A stretch of DNA of 64,000 nucleotides from Myxococcus qinghaiensis (GTDB lineage: Bacteria; Myxococcota; Myxococcia; Myxococcales; Myxococcaceae): positions 124,001-188,000 of the forward strand of contig NZ_JAKCFA010000006.1 in the NCBI RefSeq assembly GCF_024198215.1. Reading direction: 5' to 3'. Below are positions 43,225-52,430 of this stretch, in pieces. The notes under the pieces were generated by a model. It did not search any database, was not told the origin of the DNA, and was given only the letters and a program-made list of their open reading frames with translations. The first letter of the stretch is position 1; every line of letters starts with the position of its first letter. The translations under genes and the position numbers were made by a program.

Positions 43225-44412
43225 CTAGCAGCCCGAGGCCGAGATGGAGCCGGAGGCGTTGTACAGGACCAGGCTCCTCACGATGCCGGACCAGTTCGCG
43301 ATGGTGACGTTCCAGGTCTTCTTGAAGAACAGGAGCTTGATCTTCACGAACCCCGTCAGCGTGCCCGAGAGCGCGTTCAGGTTGAGGGTCGCCTTGAGCT
43401 TCCAGGAAGCCATGCAGAAGTTCCAGTCGAGGCTGGCCAGGGCCTCCACCGTGGCGTTGATCAGCCGCAGGGTGCCGGTCACGCCAAAGCTGGCGATGGC
43501 GACGTTCACCGCGGCGGAGGCCACCACGTTGGCGAAGCCGCCCGCGGCGCCGGTGAGCGCGGCGACCAGGGGGTTCACCTGGCCATTCACGCGCATCGTC
43601 ACGCCGCCCGTCAGCGAGGCCTTCACGGTGAGCGGGACGGGGCCGACCATGAACGTCTTGGACACGGAGAAGAAGGACCGGCTCCAGTTGATGGGGGTCG
43701 GCGCGAAGTTGCCGGCGAGGCTGGTGCTCCAGATCATCGCGCTCATGGCGTACAGCGCCGCGGTGCCGCTGTTGCAGCCGCCCTGCTGCCCGCAAACGGT
43801 GGCGCGACCGCGCACCAGCTCCTTCTGGATGTTGAAGGCGGTGCCGTGGACCCGGCCCTCGGTGAGCGCCTCCTGCTTCTTCGCCGTGGTGCCGGTGGCG
43901 GGCGTCGCGGTGATGGCCGCGCTGACGTTGTAGCCAGCGCCGAAGATGTTGTTACCGAACTGCTCGGTGCGCTGGTAGCTCTTGGTGACGGGCCCGGTGA
44001 GCGCCGCCCCCTGCTCCGCGGAGCGCAGCCCGGACAGCTCCTGCGGCGGCACCGTCTCCGTCGGCGGCGGCACGTTCTGCGTGGCGGCCTCCGGAATGGT
44101 GGCCTGGCCGTACTGCAGGTGCCTCATGCCGTCATTCATGTCGAGATAGACGGGCGCGTTGAGCAGCACCGACTCGCCCTGGACGACGGCGTCCTGCTCC
44201 GGCGGCGTATAGGTGCTGCTCGGGTTGAACGGGAGGACCGGCGTCTCCCACGGAGTCTTGTCGTCCAGCTGGGTGTTGGACGGATAGAGCGTGTACGGGT
44301 ACTTCGCCGAGTCGACGACATACGGCGTGGTGTCCTGGTAATCCTGCGCGGACGCGAAGGTGGACGCAGTGAGCGCCAGGATTGCCAGGGCCTTGGATGC
44401 TGCCTTCATCAT
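43225..44412 (-). CDS. Secreted beta-rich protein of unknown family, head of the secreted-protein train
   Basis: 395 residues from ATG 44412 (GGAGAGG upstream); longer frames to 44961 overlap the divergent kinase. Signal peptide ends near 'TASTFASA'. The middle has a Pro/Thr-rich stretch and paired cysteines ('RATVCGQQGGCNSGTA'). The last 160 residues alternate hydrophobic and small residues ('SFGVTGTLRLINATVEALAS', 'LKATLNLNALSGTLTGF', 'KIKLLFFKKTWNVTIANWSG') and end in Cys, which suggests a large beta-sheet. No homologous family recognised. It is 165 bases upstream of the LLTP-like gene, so it may start the transcript. Confidence 0.78.
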   Translation of the reverse strand: MMKAASKALAILALTASTFASAQDYQDTTPYVVDSAKYPYTLYPSNTQLDDKTPWETPVLPFNPSSTYTPPEQDAVVQGESVLLNAPVYLDMNDGMRHLQYGQATIPEAATQNVPPPTETVPPQELSGLRSAEQGAALTGPVTKSYQRTEQFGNNIFGAGYNVSAAITATPATGTTAKKQEALTEGRVHGTAFNIQKELVRGRATVCGQQGGCNSGTAALYAMSAMIWSTSLAGNFAPTPINWSRSFFSVSKTFMVGPVPLTVKASLTGGVTMRVNGQVNPLVAALTGAAGGFANVVASAAVNVAIASFGVTGTLRLINATVEALASLDWNFCMASWKLKATLNLNALSGTLTGFVKIKLLFFKKTWNVTIANWSGIVRSLVLYNASGSISASGC

Positions 44413-44819
44413 GGTGAGCCTCTCCAGCGAATGGTTACGGCGCGCGGCCCTTGTGCACGCAGCGCGCCACCCTCGCTGGGATGGCTCTATTTCCGCAGAG
44501 CCCTTTGATTTCCTGGGGTTGGCTTCTTCCAGAGCCCTGGTAACAAGTGTTGTCACTGATAACGCGTGTGCCCAGGGAGGGCCCTCGGCGTGATCACACC
44601 CGTTTCCAGCGCCTCGACACACCAGCGGCCCTGAACGCGGCGGACGCGTGGATGAGCCCCCGCGGAGCGGGCTCCAGGCACGGGTCTCTCGCGTGTCAAA
44701 GCCGCGCCCTGGTAACAACAGGTACCACCCGTCATCGGTCCCTGCGCCTGGATCCAGTAGTATCCGCGCCACGCCGCCGACCGGGCTGGAGGGGGCAGCA
44801 TGTACGGGGAGAGGCGGCA
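44413..44819. promoter_or_regulatory. 407-bp divergent promoter region with 13-bp direct repeat
   Basis: No gene is visible. GCCCTGGTAACAA occurs at 44534-44546 and again at 44706-44718, 172 bases apart, in the same orientation. The first copy is followed by GTGTTGTCAC, so AACA and TGTT form a short inverted pair around it. The region separates the secreted-protein train (minus) from the Ser/Thr kinase (plus) and probably holds both promoters. Confidence 0.5.
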
Positions 44820-47645
44820 ATGAGGAACGAGCATTGGGAGAAGGCCTCTGACGGCGGGCATGCCGAGGAGGTCCCTTCCCGCGAAGGGGAGCCACTGCCC
44901 AGGCTCGAAGACGGGGGGCCCACCACCTGGCCTTATGAAGGGGAGCCCACGAAGGCTCCACCCCTCGAGCCCGGCTACACGCTGCTGGGTCGCTATACGG
45001 TGCTGGGCACGCTGGGCCAGGGCAGCATGGGGGTGGTCCTGAGCGTGTATGACGCGCGGCTGGATCGGCGCGTGGCGCTCAAGCTGCTGCGCCCCTGGAG
45101 CGGAGGAGAGAGCCGCCGCGACGAGGAGCAGGCCCGGTTCGTGCGCGAGGCGCAGGCGATGGCCCGCCTGAGCCACCCCCAGGTGGTGGCGGTGTACGAC
45201 GCGGGGACCCTGGAGGACGGCGCGCTCTTCATCGCCATGGAGTATGTGGAGGGGCAGACGCTGCGCCGCTGGCAGCAGGGGCGCCCGTGGAGCGAGGTGC
45301 TGGCGCAGTACCTGGCAGCAGGACAGGGGCTGGCCGCCGCCCACGAAGCGGGCCTCATCCACCATGACTTCAAGCCGGACAATGTGCTGGTGGGCCAGGA
45401 CGGGCGGGCACGGGTGACGGACTTCGGCCTGGCCTGGCTCGAGTCCGCCTCGGTGGACGAGCCGCGCGAGGTCCCCGCGCAAGTCCTCCCCGCGCAGCCG
45501 GCCGTGGCGCTCGCGCCGCTGACCACGCGCTCGAGCCAGTGGATGGGGACGCCGAGCTACATGGCGGACGAGCAGTTCCGAGGCCAACGGGGAGACGCGC
45601 GCAGCGACCTGTATGCCTTCTGCGTGTCCCTCTATGAGGGGCTGTACGGCCAGCTCCCCTTCCAGGGCAACACCGTGGCGGAACTGCGCGCGGCTCAGCG
45701 CGCGGGCAGGGTGGAGCCGCCGGAGGATTCCCAGGTCCCCGCGTGGGTGACGCGCACGCTCCTCCAGGGGCTGAGCACCGATTCGGCGAAGCGTCCCTCC
45801 TCCATGAAGGCGCTGCTGCACGCGCTGGCGGACGACCCGGAGAAGAAGCGGCGGGCGAGGCCCTCGCGCTGGGCCCTGGTCGGCGCGGTGGCGGCGGCGG
45901 CGGGGCTGGCCTTGTGGGTGTGGGCTCGCCCGCAGGAGCAGGTGTGCGGTCGCATGGAGCTGCGGCTGAGCGGAGTCTGGGATGCGGCGGTCAGGGCCCG
46001 GCTGGAGCAGGGGCTGGTCGCCACGGGGGCCCCCTACGCTCGGGCCACCGCCGAGCGGGTGGTGCAGGGGCTGGAGGCCTATGCGGGAGCCTGGGTGAGG
46101 CAGCGCACCGCGCTGTGCCTGAGCGCGAGCCAGGAGGGGCGCCCGAAGAACTCAGGGCTGCTGATGCTGGAGGAGGCCTGCCTGGAGCGCAGGCGCGGCC
46201 AGCTGCGCGCGCTCACCGAGCTGTTGTCCCAGAGTCCAGACCCCCCCCTGGTGAGCAAGGCGGTGGAGGCGGTGCAGGCCCTGCCGCCGCTGGAGTACTG
46301 CGAGGACGCCAAGGCGCTCACCGCCGCGGTGCCACCGCCGGAGGACCCGGTGGTGCGCGGGAAGGTGGAGGCGCTCCAGCAGCAGGTCGACTCCTTGCGG
46401 GTGCTGCTGGATACCCACCGCGTCCAGGAGGGGCTCGCGCTGGCGGACTCCCTGCTCCCCCAGGTGAAGGCGGCAGGCCACGCTTCGCTGGAGGCGCAGA
46501 TCCTCTACCTCGTGGCATGGATGAGAGAAGGGACAGGCGACTACCGAGCCACCGTGGAAGGCCTGCGCGAGTCCATGGAGGTGGCGGCCCGTGGCAGGGA
46601 CGCCTATACGCTGGCCCAGGCCTCGAACTCCCTGGTCTGGGTGACGGGCAATCGCCTGAGGCGGCCGCACGACGCGCTGCAGATGGTGCCCATGGCGCAG
46701 AGCATGGTGGAGCTGGCGGACGATGACCGCATCCGCGCCTTCGCCTCCAACAGCGAGGGCACCATCCTCATGGCCGTTGGCAAGCACGAGCAGGCACGGC
46801 AGGCGTTCGAGCACGCCCTGGCGCTGAGGAAGAAGGTGTGGGGCCCCGAGCACTGGGAGGTGGCCTCCACGCTCCACAACCTGGGCCTGCTGTTCCAGAG
46901 CATGGGCCGGGTGGACGAGGCGCTCGAGGCCCATACCCTCTCGCTGGAGCTGAGGAAGAAGGTGTTGGGCCCGGAGCACCCACGGGTGGCCGAGTCCCTC
47001 AGAGACCTTGGCACCACGCTCCAGGAGATGGGCCGGTTCGAGGAGGCGCTCGAGGCCCAGGCGCGCGCCCTGGCGCTGAAGCAGAAGGTGCTGGGCTCCG
47101 AGCATCCGTCCGTGGCCGACTCGATCGGCGCGCGAGGCCACGTGCTCCGCGACATGGGGAGGGCCGAGGAGGCGCTCGAGGCCTACACGCGCGTGCTGGA
47201 GCTGAACCTGAAGCTGCTGGGCCCCGAGAGCCCGCTCGTCGCCTGGGCGCTCACTGACCAAGGCGAGGCGCTGGTGGAGCTGGGTCGCCACGCGGAGGCG
47301 CGGGAGAAGTTCACGCGCGCCATGGCCTTTCAGGACAAGGTCCTGGCGCCGGACGACCTGGGGCGCCTGTGGCCCCTGCTGGGGATGGGCCGGCTCTGTC
47401 TGGCCGAGGGCAAGCCCGCCGAGGCCGTGCCTTTCCTCGAGGGCGCCCTGAAGCTGACCTTGATCAATGAGAGGGCGCGGGTTCAATTCCCGCTGGCACG
47501 CGCGCTCTGGGACTCCCACGGAGACAGGGCGCGCGCCATCGAGCTGGCCACCCAGGCCCGCGACTACTGGAGCGGCGTGGGCCGAAAGGCGGACGCAGAG
47601 CGGGCCTCCCAGTGGCTGAAGCAGCACGCCCCGTTCAAGCCCTGA
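44820..47645 (+). CDS. Membrane Ser/Thr protein kinase with extracytoplasmic TPR repeats
   Basis: 941 residues from ATG 44820. Kinase domain about 55-320: 'GTLGQGSMGVV' (P-loop), Lys in 'VALKLL', 'LIHHDFKPDNVLVG', 'VTDFGLAW' and 'GTPSYMADEQFRG'. The catalytic HRD is HHD and the usual APE is ADE, but Asp and the DFG are kept. A membrane helix ('WALVGAVAAAAGLALWVW') is followed by a long region with TPR repeats of about 42 residues ('ALAL...KKVWGPEHWEVAST', 'HNLGLLFQSMGRVDEALE', repeated four or more times) of the Kinesin light-chain type. It is transcribed away from the secreted-protein train; a role in controlling it is inference. Confidence 0.92.
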   Translation: MRNEHWEKASDGGHAEEVPSREGEPLPRLEDGGPTTWPYEGEPTKAPPLEPGYTLLGRYTVLGTLGQGSMGVVLSVYDARLDRRVALKLLRPWSGGESRRDEEQARFVREAQAMARLSHPQVVAVYDAGTLEDGALFIAMEYVEGQTLRRWQQGRPWSEVLAQYLAAGQGLAAAHEAGLIHHDFKPDNVLVGQDGRARVTDFGLAWLESASVDEPREVPAQVLPAQPAVALAPLTTRSSQWMGTPSYMADEQFRGQRGDARSDLYAFCVSLYEGLYGQLPFQGNTVAELRAAQRAGRVEPPEDSQVPAWVTRTLLQGLSTDSAKRPSSMKALLHALADDPEKKRRARPSRWALVGAVAAAAGLALWVWARPQEQVCGRMELRLSGVWDAAVRARLEQGLVATGAPYARATAERVVQGLEAYAGAWVRQRTALCLSASQEGRPKNSGLLMLEEACLERRRGQLRALTELLSQSPDPPLVSKAVEAVQALPPLEYCEDAKALTAAVPPPEDPVVRGKVEALQQQVDSLRVLLDTHRVQEGLALADSLLPQVKAAGHASLEAQILYLVAWMREGTGDYRATVEGLRESMEVAARGRDAYTLAQASNSLVWVTGNRLRRPHDALQMVPMAQSMVELADDDRIRAFASNSEGTILMAVGKHEQARQAFEHALALRKKVWGPEHWEVASTLHNLGLLFQSMGRVDEALEAHTLSLELRKKVLGPEHPRVAESLRDLGTTLQEMGRFEEALEAQARALALKQKVLGSEHPSVADSIGARGHVLRDMGRAEEALEAYTRVLELNLKLLGPESPLVAWALTDQGEALVELGRHAEAREKFTRAMAFQDKVLAPDDLGRLWPLLGMGRLCLAEGKPAEAVPFLEGALKLTLINERARVQFPLARALWDSHGDRARAIELATQARDYWSGVGRKADAERASQWLKQHAPFKP

Positions 47646-47791
47646 GCGACGGCGCCTGTCGCGAGCCGGAGGGCACACCACGATTGGACTCTCGCCAGGC
47701 TGCTACGCAGGACGGAAAGCGCTGGACGTGTTCGCTTGCTCGAAGTGTGGAAACAGGAGATGCGCTCATCCAGCGCGCCTTCGCCGCCCTT

Positions 47792-48781
47792 TCAAAATGT
47801 CTCGAGGAAGGTCTTCATCTCGCGCAGCACCTCGTCATGGTTGGTGAGCCAGACGTAGTGCTGAGCGTGCTCGAGCTTGATGCCCTTCCAGTTCGGCATG
47901 CTCATCACGCTCAGCATTTCGGCGTCCCGCTGGAGCGCCCTGGTGCTCAGGTTCCTCAACTTCTCCTGCACGGGAAGGTCCATTTGGGAGAAGCCTGGGA
48001 GGTCCTCCGGCCGCCCGGACCGAGGCTGATCCACGTAGAGGAAGAGCACGGCCGCCGTCACGGCCGCGAAGTCCACCTTCGAGAAACCCCTCATCACCCG
48101 CTCCTCCGCGTGCGGCCACCTGCGGGCGCGCAGGTAGTGCCCGGTCTTCGGATCGAACTCGTTCGCCTCGTCGATCTCGTGCGTGGGGAACGCTCCTCCG
48201 ACGTCACGCGCGAGCGCGGCGGCGACCGCGGCGCGTGAGGCCACGTCCTCGGGAGCGGGCTCGCTCGGAGGAGGCATGGGCAGAACCGAAAGGAGCTCCG
48301 CCAGCAGGTCACCGTTGGTCCTCACGTCCAGGTAGACCACCTTCTCCACGCGCTCCGGGTGATGGGTTGCCACCCAGGTGAGCTCTGGCCCGGCGGCGGA
48401 GTGGCCCACGAATGACGCCTTCGCGATTCCCAGCCCCTCCAGCACCCGGACGACGTCCTCGCCCAGGGTGGCGGTGTCGTAGCCCTGCTCGGGCCAGTTC
48501 GACGAGCCAAACCCCCGGCGGGTGACGGCGTAGACGTGATGGGCCGCGGTGAACTCCGGCGCGAAGGTGTCGAACACGTGGCCCGTGTTGCCCAGGCCCG
48601 ACAGGAAGACGAGTGCGGGTCCCTGGCCTCCGAAGTCGAGCAGTTCGAGCTCGACCCCCTCGGCCACCTTCACCCGCTTCACCTGATGCAACGCGCTGGA
48701 GTCGGCAGAAGCCGGGACCGGGACGGACTTCGTCGTCACACAGGCGAACAACGGCAAGCAGAGGAGGAGGAGTTTTCGCAT
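47792..48781 (-). CDS. Alpha/beta hydrolase, exported lipoprotein-like
   Basis: 329 residues from ATG 48781 (ATG 48793 adds four). Signal 'MRKLLLLCLPLFACVTTKS' with Cys at a lipobox-like position. Fold: 'LVFLSGLGNTGHVFDTFAPE' (oxyanion region), 'AVTRRGFGSSNWPEQGYD', the nucleophile in 'SFVGHSAAGPEL', 'VYLDVRT', and 'LEHAQHYVWLTN' with a His near the C terminus. The elbow is GHSAA rather than GxSxG, a variant found in some family members. The enzyme class (esterase, haloperoxidase, lipase) cannot be given. Converges with the kinase gene upstream; 146-base gap with no clear terminator. Confidence 0.85.
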   Translation of the reverse strand: MRKLLLLCLPLFACVTTKSVPVPASADSSALHQVKRVKVAEGVELELLDFGGQGPALVFLSGLGNTGHVFDTFAPEFTAAHHVYAVTRRGFGSSNWPEQGYDTATLGEDVVRVLEGLGIAKASFVGHSAAGPELTWVATHHPERVEKVVYLDVRTNGDLLAELLSVLPMPPPSEPAPEDVASRAAVAAALARDVGGAFPTHEIDEANEFDPKTGHYLRARRWPHAEERVMRGFSKVDFAAVTAAVLFLYVDQPRSGRPEDLPGFSQMDLPVQEKLRNLSTRALQRDAEMLSVMSMPNWKGIKLEHAQHYVWLTNHDEVLREMKTFLETF

Positions 48782-48849
48782 CGACTGACTCAACTACAGG
48801 AATGCGGAGACCACCAGGGAAGCCCCTGGGTAACAGCTCGCCGCGCCCC

Positions 48850-49017
48850 ATCTGGGTGAGCTGCCCGGCCGGCTACTCATCGAGCAACATTTGGTACGGT
48901 GAGTCCGGATGTTCCTGGACGGTCAACGTCGCGTATCTGACCTGTCAGAGAACCTCGCCCCCGTATGACAGCTATGAGGCGGGAGAGTTCGCTCGACAGT
49001 GCGGCGAGTGCCTTTGA
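48850..49017 (+). pseudogene. Possible 3' remnant of a Cys-rich exported protein
   Basis: A 55-residue open end (starting IWVSCPAGYSSSNIWYGES, ending EFARQCGECL) has real-protein composition (five Cys, Trp, Tyr) and stops at 49017. Upstream the frame overlaps the opposite-strand hydrolase and is Arg/Pro-rich shadow sequence, so a 5' part is missing or it starts at GTG 48856. No neighbour of the same family is present. Either a decayed gene or a very short peptide gene. Confidence 0.3.
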
Positions 49018-49071
49018 ATGAGTCACTACCATGTGAAGCAGTAGTACGGACTGGGCAATCCGACCGCTCTC

Positions 49072-49090
49072 CGAGGAGTTCTTCTCCTCG
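49072..49090 (-). terminator. Short hairpin after the PEGA kinase gene
   Basis: CGAGGAG (49072-49078) and CTCCTCG (49084-49090) form a perfect 7-bp stem around TTCTT, about 30 bases beyond the minus-strand kinase stop. Weak stem and no U-run. Confidence 0.35.
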
Positions 49091-49119
49091 AAGTCCCGCC
49101 TGAGAGGGAACGCCTTGTC

Positions 49120-51159
49120 TCAATCCGTGTTGAAGTTGAACTTGAAGGTGTTGTTCTGCCCCGCCTTCACTTCGAACTTTTGCGTCTCGTCTCTCTTCAG
49201 CTCGGGATTGACGAGCCTGATGGTGTGCTTGCCTTCAGGCACCGAGACGGGCGCCATCGGCGTATTCCCGATGTCTTTCCCATTCAGGTAGACCGTCGCA
49301 TAAGGGCGGATGCGGAACTCCAACATGCCCGTGGCCACCACCTTCGCGGGTGCGCGCGGGCGCGGAGCCGCGCTCTTCGCGACAGGCTTCGCCTCTTGCG
49401 GCGCGGGCACGACTGGAGCATCAGCGGCGGGCACGACGGCCGGCGGAGCCTTCTCCACGGGCTTCTCGGCCACGACCTCCGGCGACGGCACAGGCGCGGT
49501 GGCCGGAGGGTCCGCCTTCTTCACCTCCACCACCGGGGGCACCCGTGCCACCACCGGCGCATCCCCGCCCGCGACCCGCTCCGGCGCTGGAGAAGGCTTC
49601 ACCTTTTCAACCCGCTCCGTCGTCGGCGGGAGCTTCGCGTCGGGCTTCTTCGCCAGGGGAAGCGGAGGAGGCACCACGACAATGGGCTGCTCGCCCCGAA
49701 TGGACACCAGCGCCACGCCCCCCACCCCCAGCACCGCCGCTCCCACGAGCGCCGCGAGGAGCCCCGCCGACGCCTTGCGCGCCTTCGGAGCACGCACCTG
49801 CGCACCCGTGGCGATGGCGTCCTCGTCCGACCCACCGCCATTCGTCGGGACACGCTCCTCCGCATCCCGCTCGGACTCCGGTGACTGCCGCGCGGGCGCC
49901 TGCGCCCCAGCGATGCGCGACGGGCTCCAATCCCCACCCGTGCCGTGCGCCTCGGACGCCACTCCCGCTTGCGCCGGCAACATCGGACGCGGTGCCGGCT
50001 TGCGCCGCGCCCCCGCCGCCGCCTTCGCCGCCCGCTCAGGAGCCTCCGCGCCCTTGCTTCCTTCATTCGCCGGAGCCTGCGGACGCACCTCGTCCGCCAC
50101 CCCGCGCATCGACAGCGGCATCGGCGTCGTGGGCGACGTCGAGTCCACGGGCGGAGGCGGGGGCGCCGCCATGGACTTCGGCGCGCTCCCAGGCTTCACC
50201 GGCGTAGCACCCGCCACGGGCACAGGCGAAGGCACCACCGGCCCCGACACACCCTCCGCCCCCAGCTTCGCCACGAACTGCGAGAGCTGGTACGCCCCCA
50301 CGGACTCGCCGGACGTCAGCAGGAAGCGCTCCAGGTCCGCCTGCAGCGCGCGGCAGTCCGGGTAGCGCCTGTCGCGCTCCTTCGCCAGCGCCAGCTCGAG
50401 AATCTTCTGGAGCGCCACCGGCACGTCCGGCCTGCGCTCCACCACCGGGACGAACGGCTCGAACAGGATGGCCTGCATCGTACTCGCCTCGGTCGTCGCG
50501 TCGAAGGGACGCTTCCCCGTCAGCAGCTCGTACAGCACCACGCCCAGCGCGTACACATCCACCCGCTTGTCCACCGACAGCGCCCGGAGCTGCTCCGGAG
50601 GCATGTACGCGACCTTCCCCTTCACCATGCCCGTCTGCGTGCGGTGCCCCTGGCCGGCGACCTTCGCCACCCCGAAGTCCACCACCTTCACCGCGCCCTG
50701 CCGCGACACCAAGATGTTGTCCGGACTCACGTCGCGGTGGATGAGCCCCAGGGGCACCCCCGTCGCCGCGTCAGAGAAGTCGTGCGCGAAGGCCAGGCCC
50801 TCCGCCGCGAGCGACACCAGCTTCGCGCACATCATCGGCGGCAACGACTGCTCCGCCGCGCGCTTCACCAGCCGCCGCAGCGTGGGCCCGTCGATGAACT
50901 CCATCGCCAGGAAGTAGCTGCCGTCCGCCTCGCCGAAGTCGAAAATCTGGACGATGTTCGGGTGCTCCAGCTGCGCCGCCAGCCGCGCCTCCCCCAGGAA
51001 CATCTCCACGAACGCCGGGTCTTCCGCCAGGTGCGGAAGGATCCGCTTCAGCACGAGCGTCTTCTCGAAGCCCATGGGGCCCGCGGCCTTGGCGAGGAAG
51101 ACCTCCGCCATGCCCCCCGAGGCAAGCTTCCGGACGAGTTGATACTTCCCGACTTGCAT
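49120..51159 (-). CDS. Ser/Thr protein kinase with C-terminal PEGA domain
   Basis: 679 residues. Kinase about 1-275: 'YQLVRKLASGGMAEVFLAK', 'LVLKRILPHLAEDPAF', 'LIHRDVSPDNILVSRQG', 'VKVVDFGVAKVA', 'GKVAYMPPEQLRALSVD' and 'DVYALGVVLYELLTGKRPF'. All catalytic residues are present. A Pro/Ala-rich linker (about 300-465) leads to a membrane helix ('ASAGLLAALVGAAVLGVGG'), another Pro/Val/Lys-rich stretch, and a PEGA-type domain at the end ('EFRIRPYATVYLNGKDIG', 'HTIRLVNPELKRDE'). This is a common myxobacterial kinase plan: inside kinase, outside PEGA sensor. It diverges from another kinase (51228) with a 67-base gap. Confidence 0.94.
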   Translation of the reverse strand: MQVGKYQLVRKLASGGMAEVFLAKAAGPMGFEKTLVLKRILPHLAEDPAFVEMFLGEARLAAQLEHPNIVQIFDFGEADGSYFLAMEFIDGPTLRRLVKRAAEQSLPPMMCAKLVSLAAEGLAFAHDFSDAATGVPLGLIHRDVSPDNILVSRQGAVKVVDFGVAKVAGQGHRTQTGMVKGKVAYMPPEQLRALSVDKRVDVYALGVVLYELLTGKRPFDATTEASTMQAILFEPFVPVVERRPDVPVALQKILELALAKERDRRYPDCRALQADLERFLLTSGESVGAYQLSQFVAKLGAEGVSGPVVPSPVPVAGATPVKPGSAPKSMAAPPPPPVDSTSPTTPMPLSMRGVADEVRPQAPANEGSKGAEAPERAAKAAAGARRKPAPRPMLPAQAGVASEAHGTGGDWSPSRIAGAQAPARQSPESERDAEERVPTNGGGSDEDAIATGAQVRAPKARKASAGLLAALVGAAVLGVGGVALVSIRGEQPIVVVPPPLPLAKKPDAKLPPTTERVEKVKPSPAPERVAGGDAPVVARVPPVVEVKKADPPATAPVPSPEVVAEKPVEKAPPAVVPAADAPVVPAPQEAKPVAKSAAPRPRAPAKVVATGMLEFRIRPYATVYLNGKDIGNTPMAPVSVPEGKHTIRLVNPELKRDETQKFEVKAGQNNTFKFNFNTD

Positions 51160-51227
51160 TTGATGAAGGGTTCTCCCAGGTTTCCCTGGAAAAGTGAAAT
51201 GCCCGCGCCACTGTCCTCCCCAGGACC

Positions 51228-52430
51228 ATGCAACCAGGCATCATCCAGTTTGACCGTGACGCGACGGGGTCCGTAGGATCCGCGCCACGCATGCCCCCGA
51301 AGGTCATCGGTCCCTACCGCGTCCTGGAGACGCTCGGCAGCGGCGGGGCCGGCACCGTGTACCGGGCCCTGGACCGCCGCAGCAACGACGAAGTCGCGCT
51401 CAAGCTGCTCTCGGCCGGCCCCGCGCTGGACGAGCGCGCGGCGCGACGACTCGCGCGCGAATTCGAGACGCTGGCGGACCTGTCCCACCCCAACGTGGTG
51501 AAGGTCTTCGAGGCCGGGGTGCACCAGGGCTGGCCCTACCTGGCCATGGAGCTGATTGAAGGGCTCACGCTGCGCCACTACCTGGACATCCGGGGTGACG
51601 ATTTGATGTCGCCCATCAGCGTCAACACGCCGCGCAGCCTGCTGACGGTGCGGCGCACGGCGGACGAGGACTTCGGCCCTGGCAGTGACAGCATCTCCAA
51701 CGCGGACGCGATGGGTGACTCCCGCTCCGCCACGGAGGGGCTGTTCAGCATGAACGCCTTCAACGAGGAGCCGCCCAGCGAGGACCTGGAGTCCTATGGC
51801 GCGGGAGAGGACGAGCTGGGCTCGGGCTCCGGCTCGGACGACTCGATGGACGGGTTCGATGCGCCCCTGCCCTCGCCTCGCAAGGCGGTGGACGACGGCC
51901 GGGCGCCGCGCGAGGAGGACCTCAACCGTCCGGAGCGCATGGGGCGGCTGAAGGACACCATGCTCCAGCTGTGTGAAGCGCTGGCCTACATCCACGGGCA
52001 TGGGCTGGTGCACCGCGACCTCAAGCCGTCCAACGTCATGGTGGACGAGGACCGGCAGGTGCGGCTGATGGACTTCGGGCTGGCCAAGTTCCTCGCGGAC
52101 GACGTGGCGATTACGGAAGCCGGGAAGCTGGTCGGCACGTACCGCTACATGGCGCCCGAGCAGATTCTCGGGGAGCCGTTGGATGGGCGCTCGGACCTGT
52201 ACAGTCTGGGCGTCATCCTCTATGAGCTGCTCAGCGGGCGGCCCCCCTTCGATGCGAAGACGCCGCACGAGCTGTGGCGGCAGGTGTTGGAGACGGAGCC
52301 TCCGCCGGTGCTGGCGCTGAACCTTCATGGGGACCCGCAGTTCGCACGCGTGGCCCACCGCCTCATCCGCAAGGAGCCGGACGACCGGTTCCAGACGGCC
52401 GAGGAAGTCTACGAGGCTCTTTCCGAGTGA
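51228..52430 (+). CDS. Ser/Thr protein kinase with acidic insert in the kinase domain
   Basis: 400 residues from ATG 51228 (AGGACC upstream); M22 at 51291 is a possible start. Kinase domain: '[20 protein letters not shown]', '[11 protein letters not shown]', '[20 protein letters not shown]', '[13 protein letters not shown]', '[19 protein letters not shown]'. All catalytic residues are kept. Between the small-lobe end ('[15 protein letters not shown]') and '[15 protein letters not shown]' there is an insert of about 110 residues rich in Ser, Asp and Glu ('[19 protein letters not shown]'). No membrane helix or C-terminal sensor follows, so this is a cytoplasmic kinase. The RluA gene overlaps its stop (GTGA). 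Confidence 0.93.
   Translation: MQPGIIQFDRDATGSVGSAPRMPPKVIGPYRVLETLGSGGAGTVYRALDRRSNDEVALKLLSAGPALDERAARRLAREFETLADLSHPNVVKVFEAGVHQGWPYLAMELIEGLTLRHYLDIRGDDLMSPISVNTPRSLLTVRRTADEDFGPGSDSISNADAMGDSRSATEGLFSMNAFNEEPPSEDLESYGAGEDELGSGSGSDDSMDGFDAPLPSPRKAVDDGRAPREEDLNRPERMGRLKDTMLQLCEALAYIHGHGLVHRDLKPSNVMVDEDRQVRLMDFGLAKFLADDVAITEAGKLVGTYRYMAPEQILGEPLDGRSDLYSLGVILYELLSGRPPFDAKTPHELWRQVLETEPPPVLALNLHGDPQFARVAHRLIRKEPDDRFQTAEEVYEALSE

Noticed and set aside
44820-47645. Calling this kinase a pseudokinase
   Set aside because: Catalytic Asp, the ATP-binding Lys and DFG are kept; only the Arg of HRD and the Pro of APE differ.
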